A stretch of 64,000 nt of DNA. It comes from Streptomyces peucetius. Lineage in GTDB: Bacteria > Actinomycetota > Actinomycetes > Streptomycetales > Streptomycetaceae. The notes beneath the pieces were generated by a model that saw nothing but the letters and a program-made list of their open reading frames with translations, did not search any database and was not told the origin of the DNA. Shown piece after piece: positions 34,298-42,725 of this stretch; positions within the stretch are counted from its first letter, which is position 1; the number at the start of each line of letters is the position of its first letter. The translations under genes and the position numbers were made by a program. The stretch spans positions 5,146,001 through 5,210,000 of the forward strand of contig NZ_CP107567.1 of the NCBI RefSeq assembly GCF_025854275.1, in the 5' to 3' direction.

Positions 34298-34618
34298 GTG
34301 ACCTACGTCATCGCGCAGCCTTGTGTCGACGTCAAGGACAAGGCGTGCATCGAGGAGTGCCCCGTCGACTGCATCTACGAGGGCTCCCGGTCCTTGTACA
34401 TCCACCCGGACGAATGCGTCGACTGTGGTGCTTGTGAGCCGGTCTGCCCGGTCGAGGCCATCTTCTACGAGGACGACACCCCGGAGGAGTGGAAGGACTA
34501 CTACAAGGCGAACGTCGAGTTCTTCGACGAGCTCGGTTCGCCCGGCGGCGCTTCCAAGCTCGGCCTGATCGAGCGGGACCACCCCTTCATCGCCGCCCTG
34601 CCGCCGCAGAACGGCTGA
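34298..34618 (+). CDS. fdxA: Seven-iron ferredoxin FdxA
   Basis: This 106-residue ferredoxin has one 3Fe-4S and one 4Fe-4S cluster. Cys9, Cys17 and Cys50 plus the second cluster set Cys21, Cys40, Cys43 and Cys46 are in place, and the long C-terminal extension (ending DHPFIAALPPQNG) is typical of actinobacterial FdxA. It is a low-potential electron carrier for oxidoreductases and P450s. GTG with a perfect AGGAGGAA site. Mycobacteria also have a ferredoxin (fdxC) directly before dapC. The 114-bp gap to the divergent GNAT gene must hold both promoters. Confidence 0.94.
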   Translation: MTYVIAQPCVDVKDKACIEECPVDCIYEGSRSLYIHPDECVDCGACEPVCPVEAIFYEDDTPEEWKDYYKANVEFFDELGSPGGASKLGLIERDHPFIAALPPQNG

Positions 34619-34636
34619 TCCGATCCGCATGTCCCC

Positions 34637-34668
34637 GGTCCCGTACGGTTCGTCGTCCGTACGGGACC
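34637..34668 (+). terminator. fdxA terminator
   Basis: GGTCCCGTACGG at 34637-34648 pairs perfectly with 34657-34668 around an 8-nt loop, between fdxA and dapC. dapC is therefore likely to have its own promoter or to depend on readthrough. Confidence 0.75.
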
Positions 34669-34714
34669 GAGGCGTTTCGACGTCCTTGCGCCAAGCCTGA
34701 AAGAGAGCACCTCC

Positions 34715-35821
34715 GTGCCCGCAGTCTCCTCGCGACTCCCCGTCTTCCCCTGGGACAAGCTCGAGCCCTACAAGGCCACGGCCGCCGCGCACCCCGACGG
34801 CATCGTGGACCTGTCGGTGGGCACCCCGGTGGACCCCGTTCCCGAGGTGATCAGGAAGGCGCTGACGGACGCCGCCGACTCGCCGGGCTACCCGACGGTC
34901 TGGGGCACGGCGGAGCTGCGCGACGCGCTCGCCTCGTGGGTCGAGCGCCGGCTGGGCGCGGTGGGCGTGGTGCACACCAACGTCCTGCCCGTCGTCGGTT
35001 CCAAGGAGCTGGTCGCCTGGCTGCCGACGCAGCTCGGTCTCGGCGCGGGCGACAGGATCGCCTACCCGCGCCTCGCCTACCCGACGTACGAGGTGGGGGC
35101 GCGGCTCTGCGGGGCGACGCCGGTGGTCTACGACGACCCGACCGAGCTCGATCCCGCCGGGCTGAAGCTGCTCTGGCTCAACTCGCCGTCCAACCCGACC
35201 GGCCGGGTGCTGCACAAGGACGAGCTGACGCGGATCGTCGCCTGGGCGCGCGAGCACGGCGTGCTGGTCTTCAGCGACGAGTGCTACCTGGAGCTGGGCT
35301 GGGAGGCGGAGCCGGTCTCCGTCCTCCACCCGGACGTCTGCGGCGGCTCGTACGCGGGCGTGGTGGCCGTCCACTCGCTCTCCAAGCGCTCCAACCTGGC
35401 CGGCTACCGCGCCGCGTTCGTCGTGGGCGACGCGGACGTGCTGGGCGAGCTGCTGCAGATCCGCAAGCACGGCGGCATGATGACGCCGGCTCCGGTGCAG
35501 GCGGCCACCGTCGCGGCGCTCGGCGACGACACGCACGTCACCGAACAGCGTGCCCGGTACGCGGCCCGTCGTACGGCCCTGCGCACGGCGCTCGAGGCGC
35601 ACGGCTTCCGGATCGAGCACAGTGAGGCCAGCCTCTACCTGTGGGCCACGCGTGACGAGCCCTGCTGGGAGACGGTCGCCCACCTGGCCGGCCTGGGCAT
35701 CCTGGTGGCGCCCGGCGACTTCTACGGGGAGGCGGGGGAGCGTTTCGTGCGGGTGGCGTTCACCGCGACCGACGAGCGCGTCGAGGCCGCCGTGAAGCGC
35801 CTCGGCCGCGCAGAGGCCTGA
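34715..35821 (+). CDS. dapC: Succinyldiaminopimelate transaminase
   Basis: This 368-residue PLP-dependent class I aminotransferase transfers an amino group from glutamate to N-succinyl-2-amino-6-oxopimelate in the succinylase route to meso-diaminopimelate and lysine. The PLP lysine is Lys224 in HSLSKRSNLAGYR; NSPSNPTG and SDECYLELGW are other PLP-site motifs. Related enzymes also act on prephenate, so a dual role is possible. GTG with AAAGAGAG upstream. dapE, a later step of the pathway, lies 2 kb downstream. dapD is not in the window. Confidence 0.93.
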   Translation: MPAVSSRLPVFPWDKLEPYKATAAAHPDGIVDLSVGTPVDPVPEVIRKALTDAADSPGYPTVWGTAELRDALASWVERRLGAVGVVHTNVLPVVGSKELVAWLPTQLGLGAGDRIAYPRLAYPTYEVGARLCGATPVVYDDPTELDPAGLKLLWLNSPSNPTGRVLHKDELTRIVAWAREHGVLVFSDECYLELGWEAEPVSVLHPDVCGGSYAGVVAVHSLSKRSNLAGYRAAFVVGDADVLGELLQIRKHGGMMTPAPVQAATVAALGDDTHVTEQRARYAARRTALRTALEAHGFRIEHSEASLYLWATRDEPCWETVAHLAGLGILVAPGDFYGEAGERFVRVAFTATDERVEAAVKRLGRAEA

Positions 35822-35825
35822 GCAG

Positions 35826-35861
35826 ACGGAAGGGCCCAAGGAGCTCCCGGGGCCCTTCCGT
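35826..35861. terminator. Terminator between dapC and a convergent gene
   Basis: A 12-bp perfect stem (ACGGAAGGGCCC at 35826-35837 with 35850-35861) starts 5 bp after the dapC stop. It can serve both convergent genes. Confidence 0.8.
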
Positions 35862-35879
35862 GTGCGTGGTGCGGTGCCG

Positions 35880-36305
35880 TCAGCCGCCGAGCGGCATGCC
35901 GCCGAGGGAGCTGGTGGGCAGGCCGCCGCCGGTCAGCGCGTCGGTCGGCAGGCCACCCTTGGTGGCGCCGCCGACCAGGCTGCCCGCCTGACCGGCGGTG
36001 TCACCGGTGGCCTTCTTGGCGAGCGGGGTCGTCGCCTTGGCCGCCTTGCCGACGGTCTTGGTCGCCCCCGGGGCCGCCTTCTCCGCCGTCTTTCCACCGA
36101 CCTGGCCGGCCACCTTGGTGGTCTCCCTGGAGACGCTGTCGACCGTGCCGCTGACGTTGTCCGTGTCGAGGGCCGAGAGGCCGCCGACCGGAGCCTGGGG
36201 GAGCTCCATGGCGCCTGCGGAGCCGGCCGCACCGACCACGGGGGCTGCTCCCGCCGCGACGAGCAGCGCGGCACGGGCGATCCGACGGGTCAGGGGGAGG
36301 GACAT
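35880..36305 (-). CDS. Small secreted Ala/Gly/Thr-rich protein
   Basis: This 141-residue protein has a clear Sec signal (SLPLTRRIARAALLVAAGAA, cleavage expected near GSAGA-ME, about 32). The mature part is low complexity with alternating Lys/Thr/Ala and Gly/Leu stretches (GGLPTDALTGGGLP). No enzymatic motif. The ATG is supported by AAGGAG 6 nt upstream and by the signal peptide; a long open extension upstream is non-coding. Possibly a surface or matrix protein; function unknown. Confidence 0.65.
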   Translation of the reverse strand: MSLPLTRRIARAALLVAAGAAPVVGAAGSAGAMELPQAPVGGLSALDTDNVSGTVDSVSRETTKVAGQVGGKTAEKAAPGATKTVGKAAKATTPLAKKATGDTAGQAGSLVGGATKGGLPTDALTGGGLPTSSLGGMPLGG

Positions 36306-36426
36306 GATGCTCCTTGAGACGAGAGGACGTTCGGAATGGTGCGTGGTGGTGCGTGTCCGCGTTCGGACGTCCTGACAACCGGGCGGAGGCGGGGGGAAGT
36401 TGCGGTGGGGCGAGGTAAAGAGTTGG

Positions 36427-36441
36427 TAATGCGTCGCATTA
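36427..36441. promoter_or_regulatory. Palindrome TAATGCGTCGCATTA upstream of the secreted-protein gene
   Basis: A perfect 7-bp inverted repeat with a single central base lies about 120 bp upstream of the leftward secreted-protein gene. Flanking sequence is AT-rich for this genome (GATAAAAAC nearby). This is the promoter zone of the gap 36306-36609; no gene is seen there. It is a candidate operator that overlaps or abuts a -10-like GATAAT on the leftward strand. Confidence 0.4.
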
Positions 36442-36609
36442 TCGGTCTCGGATAAAAACGGGCAAACGCAGCAATGCGCGGGCACTTGGCGAACCGTCAC
36501 TTCGCTTGCCCGGCAAGGGAATCGGAGGCGCGGGAGCCGGCCGGTCGCGGTGGCCGGAAGAGGGTGCGCAGGAGTGGAACGGACCGACACCTTCGAGGGA
36601 CGCGTCGGA

Positions 36610-37587
36610 CTACCGTGCGATGCGGATCCGGACCTCGTCCGCGACGTCTTCGCCGTCGCCGTCGCCGCCGCTGTCGTCCGTACGCCAGCCGTCCGCCGAC
36701 TGCCGGGCGCTCCACACCCGGCCGCCGTAGGACACCTCCTCGATGCGCAGCTCGTCCGCCCGCGCGACCGCCCAGTGCGCGAGCTCCCAGCCGCGCCTGC
36801 CGCCCGTGGTGCCAGGTCCGCCGCCCTGGCCGCCGCTCTCCGCGCCGGCGGTGTCCTCCGCACCCATGGGTGCCTGCGCCGGAACGGTCAGCTCCTGCTC
36901 ACTCGCGTCGCCCGCACGCCCCCGTCCGCTCCCGCCCTTCGGCAGCACCTCGGGCCCGAACACCCGGGTCAGTTCCGTCCGCACCCGCGCCGGGTCGCCC
37001 GGTCCGCCACCGCTCTTGGTCTCGCAGGTCAGGGTCGCGGAGGCCCGGCCGGTGAGGGCCGCGGCCAGCAGCGTCGCGTCCGGCTCGTGCTTCGCGTACG
37101 CCTGGGGGAAACCGCTGCGCTGGACGCGCTGCGCCGCGACGGTCAGAGGCAGCCGTGAGTAGCCGGGCACCTCGGCGAGATGCTCGTAGAACTTCTCCGA
37201 CGCGTAGACGGGATCGAGGATCTGCTTCGGGGTGCCCCAGCCCTGCGACGGGCGCTGCTGGAAGAGGCCGAGGGAATCCCGGTCGCCGTGCTCGATGTTG
37301 CGCAGCGCCGACTCCTGGAGGGCGGTCGCCAGTGCGATCGTGACCGCCCGCTCCGGCATCCCGCGGGTCGTGCCCACCGCGGCGATCGTCGCGGCGTTCC
37401 CCGCCATCTCGGACGTCAGCTCGTACGACGGCCCGTCGCCCTCGGCGGTGCGGACGACACAGCGGGGAGTCCCGCCGCCGGTGACGTACTGCACCACGAC
37501 GTAACCGATGAGGGCCAGCAGCACGAGGAACGCGGCCGCGAAGCGCAAGGAGCGGCCGCGCCGGACGGGAGAGGCAGTCTCGGGCAC
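36610..37587 (-). CDS. Membrane-anchored lysozyme/lytic transglycosylase-like protein
   Basis: This 325-residue protein has a basic N-terminus and one helix (about 15-36, LRFAAAFLVLLALIGYVVVQ), so it is a type II membrane protein. The external domain has a lysozyme-superfamily core: TALQESALRNIEHGD, GLFQQRPSQGWG and a YASEKFYEHL helix. Glu in LQESAL is the likely catalytic acid. Homologues are often mislabelled heavy-metal transporters. The C-terminal 100 residues are Gly/Arg/Glu-rich. The start is GTG; a much longer open frame upstream runs into dapE on the other strand and is rejected. A cell-wall remodelling role is inferred. Confidence 0.7.
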   Translation of the reverse strand: MPETASPVRRGRSLRFAAAFLVLLALIGYVVVQYVTGGGTPRCVVRTAEGDGPSYELTSEMAGNAATIAAVGTTRGMPERAVTIALATALQESALRNIEHGDRDSLGLFQQRPSQGWGTPKQILDPVYASEKFYEHLAEVPGYSRLPLTVAAQRVQRSGFPQAYAKHEPDATLLAAALTGRASATLTCETKSGGGPGDPARVRTELTRVFGPEVLPKGGSGRGRAGDASEQELTVPAQAPMGAEDTAGAESGGQGGGPGTTGGRRGWELAHWAVARADELRIEEVSYGGRVWSARQSADGWRTDDSGGDGDGEDVADEVRIRIAR

Positions 37588-37704
37588 CCGCCCACCGTAC
37601 TGGAGCGCCCGCGCGGCTCCGGGGGGTGTGCCGGTCAACGGGCCGGCGGGGCTCCGGGGGGTGTGCCGGCCGACGGCCCGGCCGGACCACTTATCGTCGG
37701 AGGC

Positions 37705-38784
37705 ATGCATCCGACCGCGCTTGACCTCACCCTCGACGCTCCCGCGCTCACCGCCGCCCTGGTCGACTTCCCGTCGGTCAGCGGCAGCGAGAAGCCCCTC
37801 GCCGACGCCGTCGAGGAGGCGCTGCGCGAGCTGCCGCACCTCACGGTCGACCGGCACGGCAACAACGTCGTGGCCAGGACGCACCTCGGCCGCACCGAGC
37901 GCGTGGTGCTCGCCGGACACATCGACACCGTCCCGATCGCCGACAACGTGCCGTCGAGGCTCGACGAGAACGGCATCCTGTGGGGCTGCGGCACCAGCGA
38001 CATGAAGTCGGGCGTCGCGGTCCAGCTGCGGATCGCCGCCACCGTTCCCGAGCCCAACCGCGACCTCACCTTCGTCTTCTACGACAACGAAGAGGTCGCC
38101 GCACACCTCAACGGTCTGGGACACGTGGCCGAGGCCCACCCCGACTGGCTGGACGGTGACTTCGCGGTCCTTCTGGAGCCCTCCGACGCCCAGGTCGAGG
38201 GCGGCTGCCAGGGCACGCTCCGGGTCCACCTGCGGACGAAGGGGGAACGCGCGCACTCCGCCCGCAGCTGGATGGGGTCCAACGCCATCCACGCCGTCGC
38301 CCCGATCCTCGACCGCCTCGCCTCCTACGAGCCGCGCCGGCCGGTCATCGACGGGCTGGAGTACCGGGAGGGCCTCAACGCCGTCGGCATCGAGGGAGGT
38401 GTGGCCACCAATGTCATCCCCGACGAATGCACTGTGGTGGTCAACTACCGCTACGCCCCGGACCGCAGCATGGCCGAGGCCGAGGCGCATGTCCGCGAGG
38501 TGTTCGCCGGCTGCGGTCTGAGCGAGATCGTGGTGGACGACCACACGGGCGGTGCCCTGCCCGGTCTCTCGCACCCGGCCGCCGCCGCGTTCATGGAGGC
38601 GGTCGGCGGGACGGCGCAGCCCAAGTTCGGCTGGACCGACGTCTCACGCTTCAGCGCGCTCGGCGTGCCCGCGGTCAATTACGGCCCCGGTGACGCGCTC
38701 TTCGCCCACAAGCGGGACGAACACGTCGCCGTGGACAAGATCACACACTGCGAGCAGCGGCTGCGCGACTGGCTGACTTCCTGA
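37705..38784 (+). CDS. dapE: Succinyl-diaminopimelate desuccinylase
   Basis: This 359-residue M20-family zinc hydrolase removes succinate from N-succinyl-LL-diaminopimelate, feeding meso-DAP for the cell wall and lysine. The metal ligands are His72 (GHIDTV) and Asp99 (GTSDMKSG), with the catalytic Glu pair in YDNEEV. The dimerisation domain is in the middle. ATG follows GGAGG with only one base between, too close for normal pairing; a TTATCG box just upstream makes a leaderless or short-leader mRNA possible. It is divergent from the lysozyme-like gene. Confidence 0.93.
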   Translation: MHPTALDLTLDAPALTAALVDFPSVSGSEKPLADAVEEALRELPHLTVDRHGNNVVARTHLGRTERVVLAGHIDTVPIADNVPSRLDENGILWGCGTSDMKSGVAVQLRIAATVPEPNRDLTFVFYDNEEVAAHLNGLGHVAEAHPDWLDGDFAVLLEPSDAQVEGGCQGTLRVHLRTKGERAHSARSWMGSNAIHAVAPILDRLASYEPRRPVIDGLEYREGLNAVGIEGGVATNVIPDECTVVVNYRYAPDRSMAEAEAHVREVFAGCGLSEIVVDDHTGGALPGLSHPAAAAFMEAVGGTAQPKFGWTDVSRFSALGVPAVNYGPGDALFAHKRDEHVAVDKITHCEQRLRDWLTS

Positions 38785-38881
38785 CACCGCATTCTGGTTG
38801 ATCGCCCCGATTTCGCCATTCGTAACGTCGGCCGACCTACCCTGAGCCAAAGCAGATGATGTTCGGCGGAGGGAGCAGGTC

Positions 38882-39631
38882 ATGAGCAACCCCGAGGGAT
38901 TGCGGGCGCTGGAGGAGCAGCGGCTGGGACCGGTACTGCGCCGCAGGGATCAGATCAGGCCGGGCACCACGGACCAGCGGCTGCTCGACACCGAAGGCGA
39001 TTCCCAGTGGGTGCACACCGACCCGTGGCGGGTCATGCGCATCCAGTCCGAGTTCGTCGAGGGCTTCGGCGCACTCGCCGAACTGCCCGGCGCCATCAGC
39101 GTCTTCGGCTCCGCCCGCACCCCGGCCGGCACGCCCGAGTACGAGGTCGGCGTCAAGCTCGGCAGCGCGCTCGCCACCGCGGGCTTCGCGGTGATCACGG
39201 GCGGTGGCCCGGGTGTGATGGAGGCCGCGAACAAGGGCGCGCGCGACGCCCGGGGCATCTCGGTAGGCCTCGGCATCGAGCTGCCCTTCGAGCAGGGCAT
39301 CAACGCACACGTCGACATCGGGGTGAACTTCCGCTACTTCTTCGTCCGCAAGACGATGTTCGTGAAGTACGCGCAGGGCTTCGTCGTCCTGCCCGGCGGA
39401 CTGGGCACCCTCGACGAACTCTTCGAGGCGCTCACCCTCGTCCAGACGCGCAAGGTGACGCGGTTCCCGATCGTGCTCTTCGGGTCGGAGTACTGGAGCG
39501 GCCTGGTCGACTGGCTGCGGAACACCGTGATCGCCCAGGGGAAGGCGTCCGAGAAGGACCTGATGCTCTTCCACGTCACCGACGACGTGGACGAGGCGGT
39601 GGCCCTGGTCTCCAAGGAGACGGGCCGGTAA
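38882..39631 (+). CDS. LOG family protein (TIGR00730), cytokinin-type phosphoribohydrolase
   Basis: This 249-residue Rossmann-fold protein has the LOG motif PGGLGTLDELFE (about 170-181) and GGGPGVMEAANKGA. Family members release the base from nucleoside 5'-monophosphates; older databases call them lysine decarboxylases, which they are not. ATG with GGAGGGAG upstream. In M. tuberculosis the homologue Rv1205 sits in the same place between dapE and folP2 and makes cytokinins that influence proteasome-related phenotypes. Confidence 0.88.
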   Translation: MSNPEGLRALEEQRLGPVLRRRDQIRPGTTDQRLLDTEGDSQWVHTDPWRVMRIQSEFVEGFGALAELPGAISVFGSARTPAGTPEYEVGVKLGSALATAGFAVITGGGPGVMEAANKGARDARGISVGLGIELPFEQGINAHVDIGVNFRYFFVRKTMFVKYAQGFVVLPGGLGTLDELFEALTLVQTRKVTRFPIVLFGSEYWSGLVDWLRNTVIAQGKASEKDLMLFHVTDDVDEAVALVSKETGR

Positions 39632-39653
39632 CCGCCCCGTCGCCGCCCGATAC

Positions 39654-39679
39654 GGGCCCCCGGCGCTGTGCCGGGGCCC
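39654..39679. terminator. Hairpin between LOG and folP genes, with short repeats
   Basis: A GGGCCCC/GGGGCCC-type stem with one bulged C spans 39654-39679 between convergent genes. Three copies of CGGACGGGCC follow (from about 39679 to 39730). It is a likely two-way terminator. Confidence 0.6.
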
Positions 39680-39736
39680 GGACGGGCCCGCGTCCGTCCG
39701 GACGGGCCTGAGGGACTTCCGGACGGGCCCCGGGTG

Positions 39737-40597
39737 TCAGGCGAGGCCGCGGCGTGCGACCGCCGGCGGACGGTGGCCCGCGATCGAGGCCACCATGTCC
39801 AGGACCTGCTTCGTCTCCGCCACCTCGTGCACCCGGTAGACCCGCGCGCCGAGCCACGCCGAGACCGCGGTCGTCGCGAGCGTGCCCAGCACCCGCTCCT
39901 TGACGGGCTTGTCGAGCGTCTCGCCGACGAAGTCCTTGTTCGACAGCGAGACCAGCACCGGCCAGCCCGTCGCCGTCATCTCCCCGAGCCGGCGCGTGGC
40001 CTCCAGACTGTGCCGGGTGTTCTTGCCGAAGTCATGACCGGGATCGATCATGATCCCGTCCCGGCGGACGCCGAGCCCGACCGCCCGCTCCGCCAGCCCC
40101 AGCGTCACGCGCAGGATGTCCGCCATCACGTCGTCGTACGCGACCCGGTGGGGACGCGTACGCGGCTGGGAGCCGCCCGCGTGCGTGCACACCAGCCCGG
40201 CGCCGTACCGGGCCGCGACCTCCGCCAGCTTCGGGTCCACGCCGCCCCACGCGTCGTTCAGCACATCGGCGCCGGCCTCGCAGACCGCCGCGCCCACGTC
40301 ATGGCGCCAGGTGTCGACGCTGATCACCACGTCCGGATGGCGCCGCCGCACCTCGGCCACGAAACCGACCGTGCGCCGCGCCTCCTCCTCGGCGGAGACG
40401 TCCTCGCCCGGGCCGGCCTTCACGCCGCCTATGTCGATGATCGCGGCACCCTCCGCCACCGCCTGCTCCACCCGGGAGAGCGCGGGCTCGTCGCGGAACG
40501 TCGCCCCCTGGTCGTAGAAGGAGTCCGGCGTCCGGTTCACGATCGCCATGATCACCGGCTCGTGCGCGTCGAACTCGCGCCGTCCCAGCCGCAGCAT
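39737..40597 (-). CDS. folP: Dihydropteroate synthase homologue, FolP2 type
   Basis: This 286-residue TIM-barrel protein is of the dihydropteroate synthase family. Family motifs are ISVDTWR, DPGHDFGK and the C-terminal RVHEV. The first loop reads AIVNRTPDSFYDQGATF, where canonical enzymes have NVTPDSFSDGG; the NRTPDSFYD form is that of mycobacterial FolP2 (Rv1207), reported to lack dihydropteroate synthase activity. Neighbourhood (LOG, DivIVA, tag) also matches FolP2. So the substrate is uncertain. ATG with GAGGAGGAAAC 8 nt upstream. Confidence 0.85.
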   Translation of the reverse strand: MLRLGRREFDAHEPVIMAIVNRTPDSFYDQGATFRDEPALSRVEQAVAEGAAIIDIGGVKAGPGEDVSAEEEARRTVGFVAEVRRRHPDVVISVDTWRHDVGAAVCEAGADVLNDAWGGVDPKLAEVAARYGAGLVCTHAGGSQPRTRPHRVAYDDVMADILRVTLGLAERAVGLGVRRDGIMIDPGHDFGKNTRHSLEATRRLGEMTATGWPVLVSLSNKDFVGETLDKPVKERVLGTLATTAVSAWLGARVYRVHEVAETKQVLDMVASIAGHRPPAVARRGLA

Positions 40598-40742
40598 CCG
40601 CTGTTTCCTCCTCAGTGCTCGTACGCCTGCGACCCTAGCTGTCAGTGCCCCGTGGCACGATCGGCACCGGACGGTTTCCCGCTCGGGTAAGTTCCCCTGG
40701 GACGTACGGGAAGCTGCGAGAAGTCCGGGGAGAGGGTCGCTC

Positions 40743-41096
40743 GTGTTCTGGTTCTTGCTGATCGCGATGGTCGTGGTCATCGCGGCGGTCACCCTCGTCG
40801 TGCTCGGCGGCAGCGACACCGCTGCGCTGCCGGAGGCCGCCCCCGAGCAGCTGGTCGACCCGCTGCCGCTCGACAGGCCCGTCGGCCGCGCCGACGTCGA
40901 CGCGCTGCGCCTGCCCGTCGGTATGCGCGGCTACCGGATGGCCGACGTGGACGAGGTGCTCGGCCGCCTCGGCGCGGAGCTCGCCGAGCGGGACGCGCGC
41001 ATCGCCGAGCTGGAGTCGGCGCTCGCGGGGGCACAGGCCACCGCCGGCGGCCGGTCCGACATGTTCGACAAGCCCGGAGAGGAGCAGGGCCGGTGA
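40743..41096 (+). CDS. DivIVA-domain membrane protein
   Basis: This 117-residue protein has an N-terminal helix (3-21) followed by a short DivIVA-type segment (LPVGMRGYRMADVDEVLGRL) and a coiled coil (LAERDARIAELESALA). DivIVA segments bind curved membrane or partners of the polar growth machinery; this is a minor relative, not the main Streptomyces DivIVA. GTG with GGAGAGGG upstream. The GTGA overlap couples it to the glycosylase gene. Mycobacterial Rv1209 holds the same place. Confidence 0.82.
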   Translation: MFWFLLIAMVVVIAAVTLVVLGGSDTAALPEAAPEQLVDPLPLDRPVGRADVDALRLPVGMRGYRMADVDEVLGRLGAELAERDARIAELESALAGAQATAGGRSDMFDKPGEEQGR

Positions 41097-41713
41097 CCGC
41101 CTTGGCCGGGGGCGCCGTACCGGGCCCGGACGGGGGACTGCGCTGTCCCTGGGGTCTGTCCACCGCTGACTACGTGGCGTACCACGACGACGAGTGGGGC
41201 CGCCCGGTCCACGGCGACGACGCCCTGTTCGAACGGCTCTGCCTGGAGGCCTTCCAGTCCGGGCTGTCCTGGATAACGATCCTGCGCCGCCGTGAAGGGT
41301 TCCGCAGCGCCTTCGACGGCTTCAAGATCGCCTCGGTGGCAGCGTTCACCGACGCCGACGAGGAGCGCCTCCTCGCCGACCCCGGCATCATCCGCAACCG
41401 CGCCAAGATCGCCGCGACCCTCGCCAACGCGCGCGTGCTCGCCGACTGGCCCTCGGGGGACCTGGACAGCCTGATCTGGTCGTACGCCCCCGACGGTGCC
41501 CGGCGAGCCGCGCCACGCACCGTCGCCGACGTACCGGCCGTCACCGACGAGTCCACGGCACTGGCCAAGGCGCTCAAGAAGCGCGGACTGCGTTTCGTCG
41601 GCCCGACGACGGCGTACGCCCTGATGCAGGCGTGCGGGCTCGTCGACGATCACCTCGCCGACTGCGTCTTCCGGGGCGGCGCCGCGGGAGGGAGCGGACA
41701 GGACCGGGCCTAA
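41093..41713 (+). CDS. tag: DNA-3-methyladenine glycosylase I
   Basis: This 206-residue base-excision enzyme removes 3-methyladenine from alkylated DNA. It has the Tag family opening CPWGLSTADYVAYHDDEWG and core GLSWITILRRREGFR. The C-terminal zinc-site residues are represented by GLVDDH and the following Cys. The GTG start overlaps the DivIVA gene by 4 bp. It ends tail to tail with the enoyl-CoA hydratase gene, overlapping it by 4 bp, with no room for a terminator. Confidence 0.92.
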   Translation: MTALAGGAVPGPDGGLRCPWGLSTADYVAYHDDEWGRPVHGDDALFERLCLEAFQSGLSWITILRRREGFRSAFDGFKIASVAAFTDADEERLLADPGIIRNRAKIAATLANARVLADWPSGDLDSLIWSYAPDGARRAAPRTVADVPAVTDESTALAKALKKRGLRFVGPTTAYALMQACGLVDDHLADCVFRGGAAGGSGQDRA

Positions 41714-42513
41714 CGGCCCAGATACTTGGGGGCCTCCTTGGACAGGAACGCCTGCACGGCGATCGCGTGGTCCTCGGAGGCGCCCGCCTTCGCCTGGAGC
41801 TCCTCCTCCTTGTCCAGCGCCTCGCTCAGCGAACGGTCCGCGCCGTACGCCATGGACTCCTTCAGCGCCGCGTACGCGACCGTGGGACCGTCGGCCAGGG
41901 CGCGCGCCACGGCGGCGGCCTCGGTCGCCAGTTCGTCCGCCGGGACGAGCTTGTTCGCGATGCCCCACTCGAACGCCTCCTGCGCGGAGAACGAGCGCGG
42001 GAACAGCAGCAGGTCCGCGGCGCGGCTCTGCCCGATCAGCCGCGGCAGCGTCCACGACACCCCGGAGTCGGCGGTGAGCGCCACGCCCGCGAACGACGTC
42101 GTGAACTTGGCCGTGTCGGCGACGACGCGGTAGTCCGCCGCCAGCGCGAAACCGAGACCCGCCCCGGCGGCGACGCCGTTCACCCCGGCGACGACCGGCT
42201 TCTGCATACCGGTCAGGGCGCGGACGATCGGGTTGTAGTGCTCGCGGACCGTGCTCATTGTCCCGCCGCTGCCGGACTCGCGGTCCGCGGCGAGCAGCGA
42301 CACGTGCTCCTTGAGGTCCTGGCCCACGCAGAACGCCTTGCCGCCGGCCGCCGTCAGCAGCACCGCACGCACGCCGCTGTCGGCGGCCGCGGCCTGTGCG
42401 GCGTCCCGCAGGGCGACCTTGGCGTCGACATTCATCGCGTTCATGGCCTCGGGCCGGTTGATCGTGATCGTCGCGAGTCCGTCGGTCACGTCGTACAGCA
42501 CGGAGTCGGCCAT
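41710..42513 (-). CDS. Enoyl-CoA hydratase/isomerase family protein (PaaG-like)
   Basis: This 267-residue crotonase-fold protein binds acyl-CoA. The oxyanion-hole segments are AFCVGQDLKEH and GVNGVAAGAGLGFAL. At the first catalytic position it has LTADSGVSWTLPRL, where hydratases have Glu and PaaG-like isomerases have Asp in PDSGG, so isomerase chemistry (as on ring-opened phenylacetyl-CoA or 2,3-enoyl-CoA) is more likely than hydration. No other phenylacetate genes are near. ATG with a GGGGA site. Confidence 0.85.
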   Translation of the reverse strand: MADSVLYDVTDGLATITINRPEAMNAMNVDAKVALRDAAQAAAADSGVRAVLLTAAGGKAFCVGQDLKEHVSLLAADRESGSGGTMSTVREHYNPIVRALTGMQKPVVAGVNGVAAGAGLGFALAADYRVVADTAKFTTSFAGVALTADSGVSWTLPRLIGQSRAADLLLFPRSFSAQEAFEWGIANKLVPADELATEAAAVARALADGPTVAYAALKESMAYGADRSLSEALDKEEELQAKAGASEDHAIAVQAFLSKEAPKYLGR

Positions 42514-42725
42514 GGCGGGTCCCCTTAGTGATTCAGCTGGTGATCCAGCGTGGTTCTGGCGGCAGTGTCGAGGCCAGCATGACGGAGATCATCCGGCGTG
42601 CACATGTGACCTGCGTCAAAGAATCCCCATGGGCCGCCTGGCAAGCGGTGGCGAAGTATCGCAGGCACATCGCCGAATTGGGTGGTTTTGAGAGAGCGCG
42701 TTGCGCAAGCGATGCCGACTGATGT

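Noticed and set aside
37588..38574. Leftward extension of the lysozyme-like gene
   Set aside because: It is antisense to dapE and has no motif. The membrane helix and basic N-terminus fix the start at 37587.
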